From Takakia lepidozioides (lineage: Eukaryota; Streptophyta; Takakiopsida; Takakiales; Takakiaceae), in assembly GCA_030704615.1 (NCBI GenBank), contig CM060732.1, positions 26,600,001-26,660,000 of the forward strand: a stretch of DNA of 60,000 bases, read 5' to 3'. The notes beneath the pieces were generated by a model. The model made no database searches and was not told where the DNA came from. It worked only from the letters and a program-made list of their open reading frames with translations. Both the position numbers and the translations under genes were made by a program. The first letter of the stretch is position 1. Every line of letters begins with the position of its first letter. Shown here one piece after another: positions 10,930-22,009 of the stretch.

Positions 10930-11945
10930 CCTGATTGATGAGTTTGACGCTGCTAATTCTTGTTGTTGCTATTGACCAAGTGCTGCTACTTCCACTGCTG
11001 GTAGCCCTCTTGGATGATCCTGAACCCACAGTCCATCCTTGCATCAGCGGCTAGCCCTCCCTCCACACTAACATATTTAAATACAAAGTTCCGTCAAACT
11101 CCCTACGATGTTGCATGAAGAAAGCTCACCTTGTTGACAATATTGTCCCACCGCTGTGGATCATATTTATAGAACTCCTGCCAGCGCTGTTCCTTGCTCC
11201 AAATCTGGCCCTCTTGGATGATTTTGCACCCACGATCCTCTCCCTGCATCAACAGCTACCCCTCCCTCCACACTAACAATGCGTACATCATGCCTCTGCA
11301 GCTGCTACAGTGGCTTCCAGTTGACCATCTACCCATGCAGGTTTCTTGTAGCTATCCTTCCACATGGAATCATAAGTAATCTGGAGCTTGGAATCCGGCT
11401 ATCTGGAAATTTAGGGACGACTCTGATAACAAGGAAAAACAGGCTGAAATGTGTTGAAGAAGGTACCTTCATTAGCAGTCCCTTGTTCTATCAATTGCGC
11501 TGTTGCCACTGCTATTTCCAGTTTACCATCTACTATCATTGTCCCACCACTGACTGGGGTCAGAAAAGTATTCATTCCTTGAAAGCTTCTCTCCATCTCT
11601 GTTATCTTTTTTTAGGTAATGTCATGCTGCCACCTCGGTAGTAACTTGCAAAGTCACTCCAAAGCACCGCAGATCCACCCAACGAGCTAACTTACAGAAT
11701 TCAATACATATGCTTCAGGGCTGAGTCTGATGAGAGGGAAAAACAAGCTGAAACAGGTCAAACCAGAAGGTGCCCTCAGGCTGAAATGTGTTGAAGAAGG
11801 TACCTTCATCAGCAGTGCTACCCCTCTATCAATTGCGCTGTTGCCGCTGCTGTTTCCAGTTGACCATCCACCCACATTGTCCCACCATTGACTGGGGTCA
11901 GAAAAGTGTCTCATTCCAAATCTTCTCTTCATCTCTGTGGTGCTA
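10930..11945 (-). pseudogene. Degenerate PDF-motif exons (OSB-type), fragment
   Basis: Minus-strand pieces match the PDF units found upstream of the PPR genes at 44-46 and 53-56 kb. At 11,932-11,870 the first half (HFSDPSQWWDN) is fused directly to the second-half tail (VDGQLETAAATAQ in a shifted frame), with the PDFKHK middle deleted. At 11,596-11,420 the same deletion recurs, ending GTANEGTFFNTFQPVF. At 11,220-11,100 a more diverged unit reads WQEFYKYDPQRWDN. Both deletion copies still sit behind a splice-like CAG. PDF motifs bind single-stranded DNA in plant OSB proteins. Here frames are broken and no PPR follows, so I call dispersed fragments. Confidence 0.6.
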
Positions 11946-12264
11946 TTGCAGGGTGGGGGCTTCTATTTCATGAGCGGCATGAGCATGAGCGGAAAAAAAA
12001 AAAAAAACATGAGCGGGCCATTGTGTGTCCACGGAAATAGGGTCATGTGGACTCGTCATAGCAATGAAATGCAACATTTTATTGCAAATTTTGTGGCAAG
12101 CCACGTCTATACAAGTGTCCCCTAACTGACATAGCTCCTACACCTTCCGAGGAACTTGGCCCTCCTTCTTCCTCATCCCCCTCATCCCCCCTATCCTCCG
12201 AGCTTTGTGATGCATCGGTTGCACACTGCCTCTCAAAAATTCCGTCCTCTCCTTGGGGGACTGT
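11946..12264. other. Noncoding gap with A15 tract
   Basis: A run of 15 A lies at 11,993-12,007 between two atgagcgg(c/a/g) words. On the minus strand this gap follows the stop of the methyltransferase-like gene and would hold its 3' UTR. No gene is seen. Confidence 0.4.
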
Positions 12265-14495
12265 CTACCTCACCTCCTGGGAATCTTCTGCCTCTTCTCC
12301 CCCACTTTCCTCAGCAGAATCCAAGACAAATCTACGAGCCCGACGGGCTCTAATAGCTGCTGCCTCCTCCCTCATCTTCATTTTCTTGAGGCTTGCCTCG
12401 TCTAAAATCTGTTGTACACGACTAGGTTCGGAACACCTCCTAATGGACACCGAAGCAAGCCGGGCAGCATAAGTATGAAGGATGTAGTCCCTTTCTGGAC
12501 TAGGCATGAAATCCCCCTGGCAAAAAAAGGCACGTTCCTCCTGCCCATGAACTCCGGTGTAGACGTCCCTCCTGCAGTACTTGGCATCCTACAGTAAGAA
12601 CAAATCCACTTCAAGAATGTCAATACCAGCAGAAGCAGAAAGGGTTTTCAATGAAATAGGAGAGCAAAGGGAGGTGCCTAACGAAATCTGGAGGCAACTT
12701 ACAATGCGACCACTCACTCGTAAACCAGGGGCTCCTCGGCCTCGATCCCAACTTGTTCCTCCCCCTGCTCCTTCTCGGATTTTTCCTCATCCTCCGAGGA
12801 TGTCTCTTCCTCTTTGGGTAGACATTCAGCCGCTGCAAGTTCCGAGTTGTGGAGGGCAGTATCTGGCTCGAAGGCGAACACATGCCTGTCGGACAACATC
12901 CCTGCCCACATTGAAGCACCTAAGGAACAAAGCGGGCGGTTAATAGCTTGCGGCATGCAATTGCAATCGGGCCAGGGAACAAACTGAGCACATGAAGGCT
13001 TACCCGTGCCACATGTGAGGTCAAGAATCCGCCCTTGGACATCCGAGCACGTCTCCATGAGGGTTTGGATGAAAACAGGGCTCCGGGTCCGGCTGTACCG
13101 CCACGGTTTGCCTGTCTTTGTGTCCTTCGGCATACTGGAGTGGGGCACATAGTTGTAGAGGACATCGTAGGTAATAGGGTCCACAACAGCATCAACAAGA
13201 CGACCGTCATTGCGGAATTTGAACGTAGACCCTCTCTTCACAAAGCAATATGCCTCAAACACCAATGTCTGCACATCCAACAAAAGAGGGATCAACTCCG
13301 GGATCTAGTTTAGATACACCACAATATGAGGTGAATGCAATAGATTGATAACTTACACTTTGGCCCTCTGTTCGCAACCCCTGTGTATTGATGCAGAACC
13401 ATTTTCTGAGGAGGACCGGGGTGACACTTTTTGGTGTCCATCTTGCCACCACATTCTCTGTGGTCTTCCCTCTTGTGGCAAGGACAACCACACATCCACC
13501 GTCATCCAGGAGCATCCCCGCCAGCCCAAACCCAGCTTTCCAGTAGTCCTCAGTAAACCTGTTCCAGTTGGGCACACCATCCAGGCCCTCCAGCATCTCC
13601 CCATCTGGAATGTCGAGGAGAATCATATCGCAAGCTCTCTCCACCTCCCCCCCCCCCCCCCCGAGTGCTCTTGCAATCCGTGCTCACAGCCGTGAAGAAT
13701 TCCATCATGGCTTCAAAACCAGGGGTGTCTTTAGGTTCTGTACCGGCAGCCCTCTTCTTGGCTTTCCCCTTCTGCTCCGCCAGAGACTTGCTGTGTGCCA
13801 CCTTCTTTGCCCTGGCAGCAAGAGCATCAAGGAAGCTCTCATTGACGCATTGGATGATGGTTGGAGGTTCTAGCTTTGGCTTGTGCGTAAACGTCACCGC
13901 CGAATACTACCGTGTAGGCTCGCCCTCAAATGCCAACTTCTTGGCAGAGCCAGTCCCACTCCGAACTAACTTGGGAACCCGGACGACCGGTGACTTGGTA
14001 GCAGCAGTAGCAGTCGCAGGACCTTGAACAAAGTCGTCGTCCGAGTCACTCCCTTGGGTCCCCTCCTGCGCCTCCTCCGATGCCCCGATGGTTTTCTGTT
14101 TTTTGGGTGTTACTGTACTCACCTGTTTCCTTGTCCTTTTCTTTTGGCCTTTATTCTTCTCATTCAATTTCTCCTGAATTCCTGCCTGAGCAAGCTTTGC
14201 CGCTTTCCTGGAGTTCGCAAGCGCTTTTGCCTCTTTTGGACCCAGCGGAGGCAGCGGAGGCAGCGGAGCCCGGTTTCGTCGGGCCTCAACATCCAGCTTC
14301 AATTGAAACTCGGATGGGTCGAGCGAGCCGGGCGGAAGGTCCACATACCAAGGGCAATCACGCAAATGTTCCAGATGCCACTCCTTCACAATAACGTCAG
14401 TGTACATGGAGTCAGCCCCAGGGTTCCTCCATGCCAGGAAGAATGGTGGCTCGAAAGACAGATGACCTTTCTCCAAAAGGGAGAACTTGCAGTAC
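12265..14495 (-). pseudogene. Beta-class DNA amino-methyltransferase-like gene, spliced, damaged
   Basis: Exons on the minus strand: 14,495-13,357, 13,268-13,004, 12,919 to about 12,724, and 12,588-12,265 (stop at 12,265). The introns at 13,356-13,269 (GTAAGT...GTGCAG) and 13,003-12,920 (GTAAGC...CCTTAG) are clear. Splicing the second gives ILDLTCGTGASMWAGM followed by HVFAFEPD, a textbook SAM-binding motif I and acidic motif II. The catalytic-motif position (MILLDIPD, near 13,620) comes before motif I, the permuted order of beta-class N4-cytosine/N6-adenine methyltransferases. LLDDGGCVVVLATRG follows it, as motif V usually does. The usual (D/N/S)PP(Y/F) is DIPD here. The first exon begins CRYCKF, has a Lys-rich linker, and carries an in-frame TAG (13,904-13,906). 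A G-tract near 13,650 shifts frame just before the catalytic motif. Splicing into the last exon is ambiguous. Activity is doubtful in this copy. Confidence 0.7.
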
Positions 14496-14539
14496 CTGCA
14501 TTCATGAAAAACACAGAATGAGGTCCCTGAACTGGAAAT

Positions 14540-15271
14540 TCGGCACCATTTTCCCAGGTTGGGGCGGAATTGACTGGGCCTAGAACTGGAAAAATGGCGC
14601 CGAATTTCGGTTTCGGTGCCAGCCACCCTAGGGACTTAGCCATTTTGGGAGCCCAGAACTGGAAATTTGGCGCCATTTTCCCAGGTCCGGGCCAAAAATG
14701 GCTAAGTCCCTGAACTGACTGGCCCTGGAATTGGAAAAATGGCGCCGAATTTCGGTTTTCGGTGCCAGCCACCCTAGGGACTTAGCCATTTTGGGAGCCC
14801 AGAACTGGAAATTCGGCGCCATTTTCCCAGGTCCGGGCCGAAAATGGCTAAGTCCCTGAACTGACTGGCCCTGGAATTGGAAAAATGGCGCCGCATTTCG
14901 GTTTTCGGTGCCAGCCACCCTAGGGACTTAGCCATTTTGGGAGCCCAGAACTGGAAATTCGGCGTCATTTTCCCAGGTCTGGGCCGAAAATGGCTAAGTC
15001 TCTGAACTGACTGGCCCTGGAATTGGAAAAATGGCGCCGAATTTCGGTTTTCGGTGCCAGCCACCCTAGGGACTTAGCCATTTTGGGAGCCCTAAACTGG
15101 AAATTCGGCGTCATTTTCCCAGGTCCGGCCCGAAAATGGCTAAGTCCCAGAACTGACTGGGCCTTGAACTGGAAAAATGGCGCCAAATTTCGGTTTTCGG
15201 TGCCAGCCACTCTAGGGACTTAGCCATTTTGGGAGCCCTGGACTGGAAATTCGGCGCCATTTTTCCAAGGA
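14540..15271. repeat. 146-bp tandem array, about five units
   Basis: Five successive units repeat with an exact 146-bp period: equivalent points lie at 14,626, 14,772, 14,918, 15,064 and 15,210. Each unit holds ggaaattcggcgccatttt and, inverted, aaaatggcgccgaatttc, so every unit carries two opposing GGCGCC cores. The repeated open frames read through it on the minus strand are a consequence of a period that leaves no stop, not evidence of protein. The array separates the first recognised methyltransferase exon from the truncated gag of the retrotransposon. Confidence 0.9.
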
Positions 15272-16485
15272 CCAATTTTAAGAGAAAGGAGAAGTTGAAG
15301 AGGGATAACTATGAGAAAAGATTGGAAGAAATCTTGAAGAAGTATGCCACAGAGGCTGCAACACATTGGAGGAAGGGTGTATGGTGTGCAAAGTGCCAGA
15401 ATGAAGGCCATACCACCACAGAATGCCACATAAAGGAGAAACACTGTACTATCTGTAAAATGGATAACCATTTTACTGAGAATTGTTACTACAACAGAAG
15501 GACAGCTGCGAGAGAACCTAGGCAAGTAAGGGTGCATCAGGTGCAGCCCCAGCCAAGAAGAAACAATGATCAGGACCACTATGGTAGGTCTGGTGGTTAT
15601 AACAATGGCATGGAAGGGAGAGGTAATTCAAGAGGGAATTACCAAGGAAATTCCAGAGGCAACTATCAGGGTAATCCAAGGGGGAATTACCAGCCCGGGA
15701 ATCAGGATTACAGAAATAATCCAAGAGCAGACCAAGGGCGAGGACCCAATGGTGAAGAACTATGTTACTATTGTAATCAGCCAGGACATCGCAAGGCAGC
15801 CTGTTCATTCTGGATTAGACACCAGAATGAGATGAGAGCTCCTATGAATGAGGGCCCAGTGGTGGCAGCTCACATGGTTAGGCCATGTGTTGTACCAGAA
15901 GTAAGTACAATGATAGTAACAAGAAGTAAAGCCAAACTAATACCTCCAATAGTAGAGGAAGAGGATGATAATCAAGGTGGCAGTGATATGCCTGAAGATG
16001 ATGAGGCTTGGAGAGATGAGAAGGAACTGCACGAGGAAGTGGCAGATACCATAAGGGAAATGCAGAAGAGTACTGATATTCCTATGGCAGATTCCTCTGA
16101 TTCTGATGGAAAAGAAGAAGTGAGTGAGGATAACAGGAAGAAAAAAAATGCAGACATGCAAAGTAATGAAGAGACTTTGGCTGAAGTAATATGCCAGACC
16201 AAAGCAGAGATTACCATTGGACAGCTATTGACTGTGGCACCTTATTGTAGGCACAGGCTGTATCAAGCAATCAATCGAATTGCCCAGGAGACAGGAAACA
16301 CAGACCTGAACAGCAAGGTGACCAGTTATAATGTGAAGCCGGAAGGGCGAGAAACAGTCATGGACTTTGATGATTCTATGCCAGTAATCCAATTGAGAAT
16401 TGGAAGCACAGAACTAACTGATAGATGGAGGTTCTGGAGTAAATATCATGACAGACCAATTAAGAAAGAAGCTTGGTCTAAGTAA
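15272..16485 (+). CDS. gag: gag C-terminal part with three CCHC zinc knuckles
   Basis: An open frame entered from the upstream array. The real element sequence begins near FKRKEKLKRD. Three CCHC knuckles are visible: CAKCQNEGHTTTEC, CTICKMDNHFTENC and CYYCNQPGHRKAAC. A Gly/Asn/Arg-rich stretch with repeated RGNYQGN lies between knuckles two and three. They bind the element RNA for packaging. Downstream is an acidic region (EEEDDNQGG and others). The frame ends at 16,485, overlapping the protease frame by about 65 bases in a different phase. The N-terminal capsid-like part is absent here and present at 42,482-42,950. Confidence 0.8.
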
Positions 16486-17008
16486 CATGAAACCAGCCCC
16501 ATTTACAGTAACAATGGCAGATCAAAGAAGTGTACAGCCATTGGGATTAATAAGAGGAGTTAAGATACAGATACAGAATATGATCTTTATGATCACAGTA
16601 ACTGTGTTGAAGATGGATGAAGTCATGGAGGCTTACTCCTTATTATTGGGACGTCCGTGGCTGAAACAGGCCAGGGTATTCCATGACTGGAATTCTCAGT
16701 TACTAACCGTGCATAATGGGATACACGAGAGACAAATTACCACAAAGAAATCTAGTAGATTACCTGCTACGAGAAGACCTCGAGGAGTCAGAGAGTATGA
16801 CTGGAGAGGAGGACTGGATGAGGAGCAGGAAGCTACCATGTTTGCTGCACACCCAGAGTGGGAGCAGGTTGCAGAGATGCGGCTGGAAGGCCTAAGTTGT
16901 TTAAGGGGTATCTGTTGTGGTGTAGTGTCAACAACACCGATTGAAGAGGAAACCAGCAGTTACCCATCACATTTCTATGAAGAAAAGAAGGAGAAATGGA
17001 AATCCTAG
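16418..17008 (+). CDS. Retropepsin-like protease region
   Basis: Read one frame away from gag. The active-site segment IDGGSGVNIM begins near 16,424, with Asp-Gly-Gly in the D-(S/T/G)-G position, followed by LRKKLGL and, about 60 residues on, YSLLLGRPWLKQ, the hydrophobic-Gly flap-partner motif of Ty3/gypsy proteases. It cleaves the polyprotein in related elements. The protease frame follows a stop (TAA at 16,415-16,417), so access from gag would need a frame change in the 16,418-16,485 overlap. Whether this is programmed or an indel cannot be told from one copy. Confidence 0.7.
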   Translation: MIDGGSGVNIMTDQLRKKLGLSNMKPAPFTVTMADQRSVQPLGLIRGVKIQIQNMIFMITVTVLKMDEVMEAYSLLLGRPWLKQARVFHDWNSQLLTVHNGIHERQITTKKSSRLPATRRPRGVREYDWRGGLDEEQEATMFAAHPEWEQVAEMRLEGLSCLRGICCGVVSTTPIEEETSSYPSHFYEEKKEKWKS

Positions 17009-17690
17009 AGGAACCAGCCACTGTGAGTTTACAGGATGAAGTGGTGACTGGTTGGACAATCACAGCTGATGAGCAAGTGAGGGAAGTGAATGTGGGAACT
17101 AAAGAGGAACCAAGGATGGTGAAGGTAGGAGCTGATTTGGAGCCAGAATTCTTTGAAGAAGCTAAGAGTTTGTTCATCAAATACAAAGATGTATTTGCTT
17201 GGAGCTATGAGGATTTAAAAGGGATACCACCTGAAATCTGTCAGCATAAGATTGAACTGGAACCGGGGTCAGTACCAATCAAGCAGGCAAGGTACAGAAT
17301 GAATCCCAACTACGCACAGAAGGTTGGAGAAGAGATCAAGAAGTTGGCTGAGGCTAAGTTTATATACCCAATAGAATATACAACTTGGTTGTCACCCATT
17401 GTGATAGTTCCCAAGAAGAATGGTAAACTAAGAGTTTGTGTGAACTACAAGAAGCTGAATGCTTGTACGAAGAAAGATCATTTCCCTTTGCCATTCACAG
17501 AAGCAGTATTAGACACTGTGGCAAGCCATGAGATGTACTCATTCATGGATGGCTTCAGTGGTTATAATCAAGTGCAAGTGGCAGAAGAAGACCAAGGAAA
17601 AACAGCTTCATCACAGACTGGGGTGCTTATGCATACAAAGTCATGCCCTTTGGACTTTGTAATGCACCAGCGACCTTTTAGAGAGTGATA
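16996..17690 (+). CDS. pol: Reverse transcriptase, N-terminal part
   Basis: Starts with a linker, then RT motifs: KQARYRMNPNYAQKV, WLSPIVIVPKKNGKLRVCVNYKKLN, DHFPLPF and SFMDGFSGYNQV. The frame shifts just after EDQGKTAS, and the expected T-F-x-T-P-x-G-x-x-Y-x-V-M-P-F-G-L-C-N-A-P segment is spread over two frames (CPLDFVMHQRPF is the shifted reading of it). The catalytic YxDD equivalent is in the next frame (17,685 onward). Related RTs copy the element RNA in cytoplasmic particles. The frameshift makes this copy inactive. Confidence 0.8.
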
Positions 17691-18464
17691 AGTGAATCTT
17701 TTCATGAGTATCTGGATGATTTCATGCAGGTATTCTTGGATGATTTCAGTGTGTACAGCTCTAAGAATGAGCACTTACATAAATTGGAGTTATGTCTGGT
17801 CAGATGCAGGATGAGAGGTCTGGGCCTGAATCCAGAGAAGTGTATTTTTTGTGTGAACTCAGGGGTGCTTCTGGGACACATTGTGTGTAAGAGGGGACTT
17901 CTTGTGGATCCCAGGAAAACAGAGGCCATTAAAGCCTCTCCACCACCAGTGAATGTTAAGAGTCTAAGGAGATTCCTTGGACAAACAAGCTATTACAGAA
18001 GATTTGTTAGACGGTATGCACAGATAGCAGCACCATTGAGCAAACTTCTGAAGAAAGATGCAGTGTTTGCATGGACACCTGAATGTCAACAGGCTTTTGA
18101 GGAACTTACATTGTCAGTAACAACTACACCTGTGCTGATTAGTCCTCACTGGCAGGAAATATTTCATGTTCACTGTGATGCTTCTGGAGAAGCACTAGGA
18201 GCAGTGTTAGCCCAAAATGTAACAGGAAGGATAGATTCACCTGTGTACTATGCTAGCCGATTGATGAACAATGCCGAAAGAAATTATAGCACAACGGAAA
18301 GAGAAGCATTGGCAATGATCTATGCAGTGAAGAGAATTCAGGCATTACCTGTTGGGCAAGAAGTTTATGTTCTATGTGGATCACCAGGCTCTGATATACC
18401 TGGTAAACAAACCTCTGATAAGCGGAAGAATAGCAAGATGGTTGATAATCTTGCACGAGTTTGA
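17685..18464 (+). CDS. pol: RT C-terminal part and RNase H
   Basis: The RT active site is FLDDFSVYS (F/Y-x-D-D form) near residue 17. It is followed by LGHIVCKRGLLVDPRK and RRFLGQTSYYRRFVRRYAQIAAPL, the standard thumb/connection motifs. RNase H begins at HVHCDASGEALGAVLAQ, continues with YYASRLMNNAERNYSTTEREALAMIYAV, and is cut by a frameshift near 18,340. Its remainder (FYVDHQALIYLVNKP) lies in the frame 18,352-18,510. Domain order is normal for Ty3/gypsy. Confidence 0.85.
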   Translation: MISESFHEYLDDFMQVFLDDFSVYSSKNEHLHKLELCLVRCRMRGLGLNPEKCIFCVNSGVLLGHIVCKRGLLVDPRKTEAIKASPPPVNVKSLRRFLGQTSYYRRFVRRYAQIAAPLSKLLKKDAVFAWTPECQQAFEELTLSVTTTPVLISPHWQEIFHVHCDASGEALGAVLAQNVTGRIDSPVYYASRLMNNAERNYSTTEREALAMIYAVKRIQALPVGQEVYVLCGSPGSDIPGKQTSDKRKNSKMVDNLARV

Positions 18465-18504
18465 GTTCGAGGTTGTTTACAAGCCTGGGAGACTGCATCT
18501 TGTG

Positions 18505-19806
18505 GGGATCACTTGTCACGGTAACAACAGGAGAACCAGCCACAGGAGTAGATGATCAATTACCAGATGCGAGTCTATTTGCAGTGGAGGTGCAGGGAAG
18601 TGCAGATGACTGGTTAGATTGGCAGTGGCCAATCAGATACTACCTTGCTCATGGTCAGTGTCCACCAAGTTATGGAAAGGAGCAAAGAAAGAGAATTGCT
18701 AACAAGGCTCTACCTTACACTATGGTAGGGAGCAGAATGTATAAGCTAGGACCAGATGGAGTGTTGAAGCGATGCTTATACCACCATGAAGTTAATAAAG
18801 TTTTGGAGGAAGTTCATAAAGGAGTGGCAGGAGGTCATTTTGGAGAAGAGACTACCAGCAGGAAAATACTACATGCAGGTTACTGGTGGCCTACTTTGTT
18901 CAAAGATGTACACAAGTATTGTCAGAGTTGTGATGAATGTCAGAGGCTATGACCTTTGCAGAGATTTGGGAAAATGTCTTTGCATCCTACAATGCCTACG
19001 AAACCATTTCAGAAATGGGGACTAGACTTTGTTGGACCAATTAACCCACCAGCCAAGAATACACAGAATAGGTACATAATTACAGCCACTGATTATACTA
19101 CGAAGTGGGTGGAAGCTAAAGCTTTGAGGGACAACACAGCCAAGTCCACAGCAGGTTTCTGTATGAGAACATACTTACACGATTTGGCTGTCCCTTGGAA
19201 TTTATCAGTGATCAGGGAAGTCACTTCATTAATGAGACCATTGAATTGTTGACTAAAGAATTCATGATTGTGCATAGGAAGAGTACAACATATTACCCAC
19301 AGGGTAATGGGCAGGCAGAGGCTACCAACAAAATACTATGTACTCTCTTGGCTAAGATAGTCAATGCAAACAGAACGGATTGGGATACAAAGCTGCTGAC
19401 AGCTTTGTGGTCATACAGGACTTCATATAAAGTCACCACTAAGTATACACCATTCAATTAGTTTATGGTATAGAAGCCTTACTTCCAGTGGAATTCTTGT
19501 TACCTACCATGAGAACGGAATGGGAAAAAGAATGGAATTGCAAGATTCCATTAAAGTCAGGAAACATGAATTATACCATGTGGAAGAAGTACGTGCTGAT
19601 GCAGCTGATAATATGACCAGAATTCAGATGAAGAGGAAGGAACAGTTTGATGAAGGCAAGTTAAAGACTTTTAAGACGGGAGATTTGGTTCTATGGTTGC
19701 AGAAGAAAGGAAAGATTAAAGCTTTTAAGCTTAAATCACCATGGAAAGGACCTTATGTCATACAAAAGATGTATGATAACAACACCGCCATGTTACAAAC
19801 CCATTA
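18505..19806 (+). pseudogene. pol: Integrase, interrupted by stop and frameshifts
   Basis: The zinc-binding N-terminus has H...H with CQSCDEC ending at 18,952. An in-frame TGA after CQRL (18,950-18,952) separates it from the catalytic core, whose frame continues in phase. Core triad: Asp in WGLDFVGP, Asp in ISDQGSHF and Glu in GQAEATNK. The core is itself split by a frameshift near 19,170, so DQG and E lie in 19,195-19,461. The C-terminal region (GDLVLWLQKKGKIKA, PWKGPYVIQKMY) is in 19,520-19,807. No chromodomain follows. All catalytic residues survive, but the copy cannot make one protein. Confidence 0.8.
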
Positions 19807-20765
19807 ACAAAGAGATGCTGGGAAGAGTCAAGCTAATAAGTTGAAGGGGTACAGTGGTATCCATGACAAAACCATTGCAGCATGATTTGTTGTTGAAACG
19901 CAAAAGCCAGTCACGGGCTGCGCCAGTACCACGGAGTAAGGAGTATGGAGCACTTGTCGCTAGCCGAGCATATGTGACCAGGGCGGGCAGAACAACGTGA
20001 CACAGCCTATAATAGCCCCTCACGACGCGACACAACTATCACAGCCCATCACGACGGGACACAGCCATCATAGCCATCACGGCGCGACAGCATATCAAGC
20101 CAAGCACAACACAACACAGCCTATCACAACCTACCACAGCCTACTAGGGTTACACAATCCATAGAATCAGTGACAGGTGGACGCAGGATAACTTCAGGAA
20201 ATGGCCGGCGGAAGAAAGGACGGAAGCCAGTTTAGAAAGGGACACGTGGAAGTCAGGGCGCAACACACAGCTGAGAAGGAAGTGCAAGAACGGATGTCAT
20301 CAAGAAAGAGGACAAGAATGGCCGTCAAAATACCTAATTAGCACGTCAATTGGATGAATGGCGGGCCCATTAATGAATACGAAAAGGGGCAACAGAACAA
20401 ACGGCAAGTACAGAAAAGCGAAATTCTTGTCACATGTGTTATCCTAGTGGACAGTCCAGCAGGGAAAGTCCACTAAAGAAAATTAAATCTAAAATCCAGT
20501 CACAGCGGTTACAGCCAATCGAAAGCAGAGAAGGGATCAAGAAATTGGAGGGAAATTAAGCGCAAGAGTCGGCGTCGTTCTAGTAACGGGCGTCTCGACG
20601 GGACAAACCATCAATGCTAGCTTTGAAGCTATGGAGGAACTAACAGACTATACGCTCGCAATTTACTTACGCAGTGGCATAGGGACGAAAGAACAGAGCG
20701 GATCTTTTCTCTTGATCGATGCTTGCAAGCCCCGCAGGCTTACAAGAAATTACCCATAGCTTTTT
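19807..20765. other. Noncoding part of the retrotransposon after integrase
   Basis: No supported ORF. From 19,990 to 20,155 there is a run of imperfect cacagcc / tcacgacg repeats resembling the (CACAGNC)n tract inside the LTRs at 24,500-24,670 and 40,088-40,310. Confidence 0.45.
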
Positions 20766-21445
20766 GTGGCAACCATACGTTTATGCTTTGTGCCTCAGGC
20801 ATTTCTTCAATTGTTACAGCCAAAACATTTCTGTGGGTCTAGAATGAAGAGAGTGAGAGGAATGGAGGAAATCAGGGTGAAGAGCACCACAATCCTGCAG
20901 AAACAAACGATTGCTACTCCACAGGCGATACAGTTACTGAAGGAGCTGAGATTGCAAGGATTGCAAAGCAAAGATTGGACATTGCACCATAGACAGTACA
21001 TGTTACAATTCTTGCAGAACTTTGAGCCAAGGACAGGAGCAACAACGGTGAAGGGAGTTGAATTAGTAATTACTCCCCTATACCTACAGCAATTGTTTCG
21101 ATTGCCAGCAGGTCAGGTGCATGTGGAGGAGCACAGGGCAAGACTGCAAATAGGGGACTTATTCCAAGAAGGGAGTTTCTTTAAAACTCAGGGTTATGCT
21201 TGTACCAAGGCCGTGTACCCAGGGCTAAGGAGGTAGGCCAGGTATTGAACGTTCTGTTTGCCATGAAACAGAACCAACAGTATTTGAGCAGATCCTTCAC
21301 AGAGGAAATACTCAAAGCCCTGAGAGGAGAAGAGGTAGAATGGGCGGACATAATGTACAACGCACTGGTAGAGGAGATGAAAAGATTACAGGGTACTGCC
21401 GCAAAGTCTCCTATCATAGTGTCTGGCCAATCATTGCTCAAATAA
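20766..21445 (+). CDS. Extra ORF after pol, N-terminal part, unknown
   Basis: Two plus-strand frames (20,766-21,236 and 21,200-21,445) join by a likely single-base shift near 21,230. The first holds LKELRLQGLQSKDWTLHHRQYMLQ and VITPLYLQQLFRLPAGQ, the second VLNVLFAMKQNQQYLSRSF and MYNALVEEMKRLQ. It is helix-rich with no signal peptide or membrane segment, so nothing supports an envelope protein. The position between integrase and 3' LTR equals that of the third ORF in Tat/Athila elements. I do not recognise the family. Confidence 0.5.
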
Positions 21446-22009
21446 TTCTTGATTCTGGCATACTTGATGCGCGAGAAAGAAAGGAGATGGGAGTGTTTGA
21501 GCCAGAAACCACTGCAATGGAAGAGCAAGGCTCTTCACACAGTGAGGAGGGTGGACTGGCAGGGCAACCCGAGAATAAGAGACAGAGGCGGGGAAAGACT
21601 GTAGTGGCGGATCCACTGGCTTCACGGAATCCGCATGATAATGTTTCCCAAGTTTTTGTGCAGGAAGGGGCACAGCAGCACAGAGGCAGGACCTTCAGAG
21701 AGGGAAGAGGAAGTTACTTCAGTATCACAGCCATCACAGCCAGAGGATCGGCTTGTCACAAGGTTACCACAAGTTGTCCATGCAGTTCAACCAGAAATAA
21801 TTGATTTGAAAAAGAAGGGTTAGATATTCCCACTACAGAACAGGTGGTGGCAGAAATTGAGAAGGGGGACCTTCTCTATGAATATTCTGGTATGGTCAGG
21901 ACACAGTGATTCCGGAGGTGCAACTTGTCCAGGGGAAACCCTGCGGTGCATATAATACACACACCTGTGACGGAGGTACCACAGGTAGAATGTCAAGACA
22001 CTGCAACCG

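Noticed and set aside
14386-15210. Series of overlapping minus-strand ORFs beginning MAGTENRN
   Set aside because: They are repeated readings of the 146-bp array. The period and lack of stops explain them, and no independent protein is supported.
14540-15271. CRISPR-like array
   Set aside because: Units are contiguous 146-bp repeats without unique spacers and lie in a spliced eukaryotic context.
15518-16217. Minus-strand ORFs opposite gag
   Set aside because: Shadows of the Gly/Asn/Arg-rich gag region. No motif.
16418-16485. Programmed frameshift between gag and protease
   Set aside because: An overlap in another frame exists, but the element has many random frameshifts and only one copy is visible, so it is not claimed.
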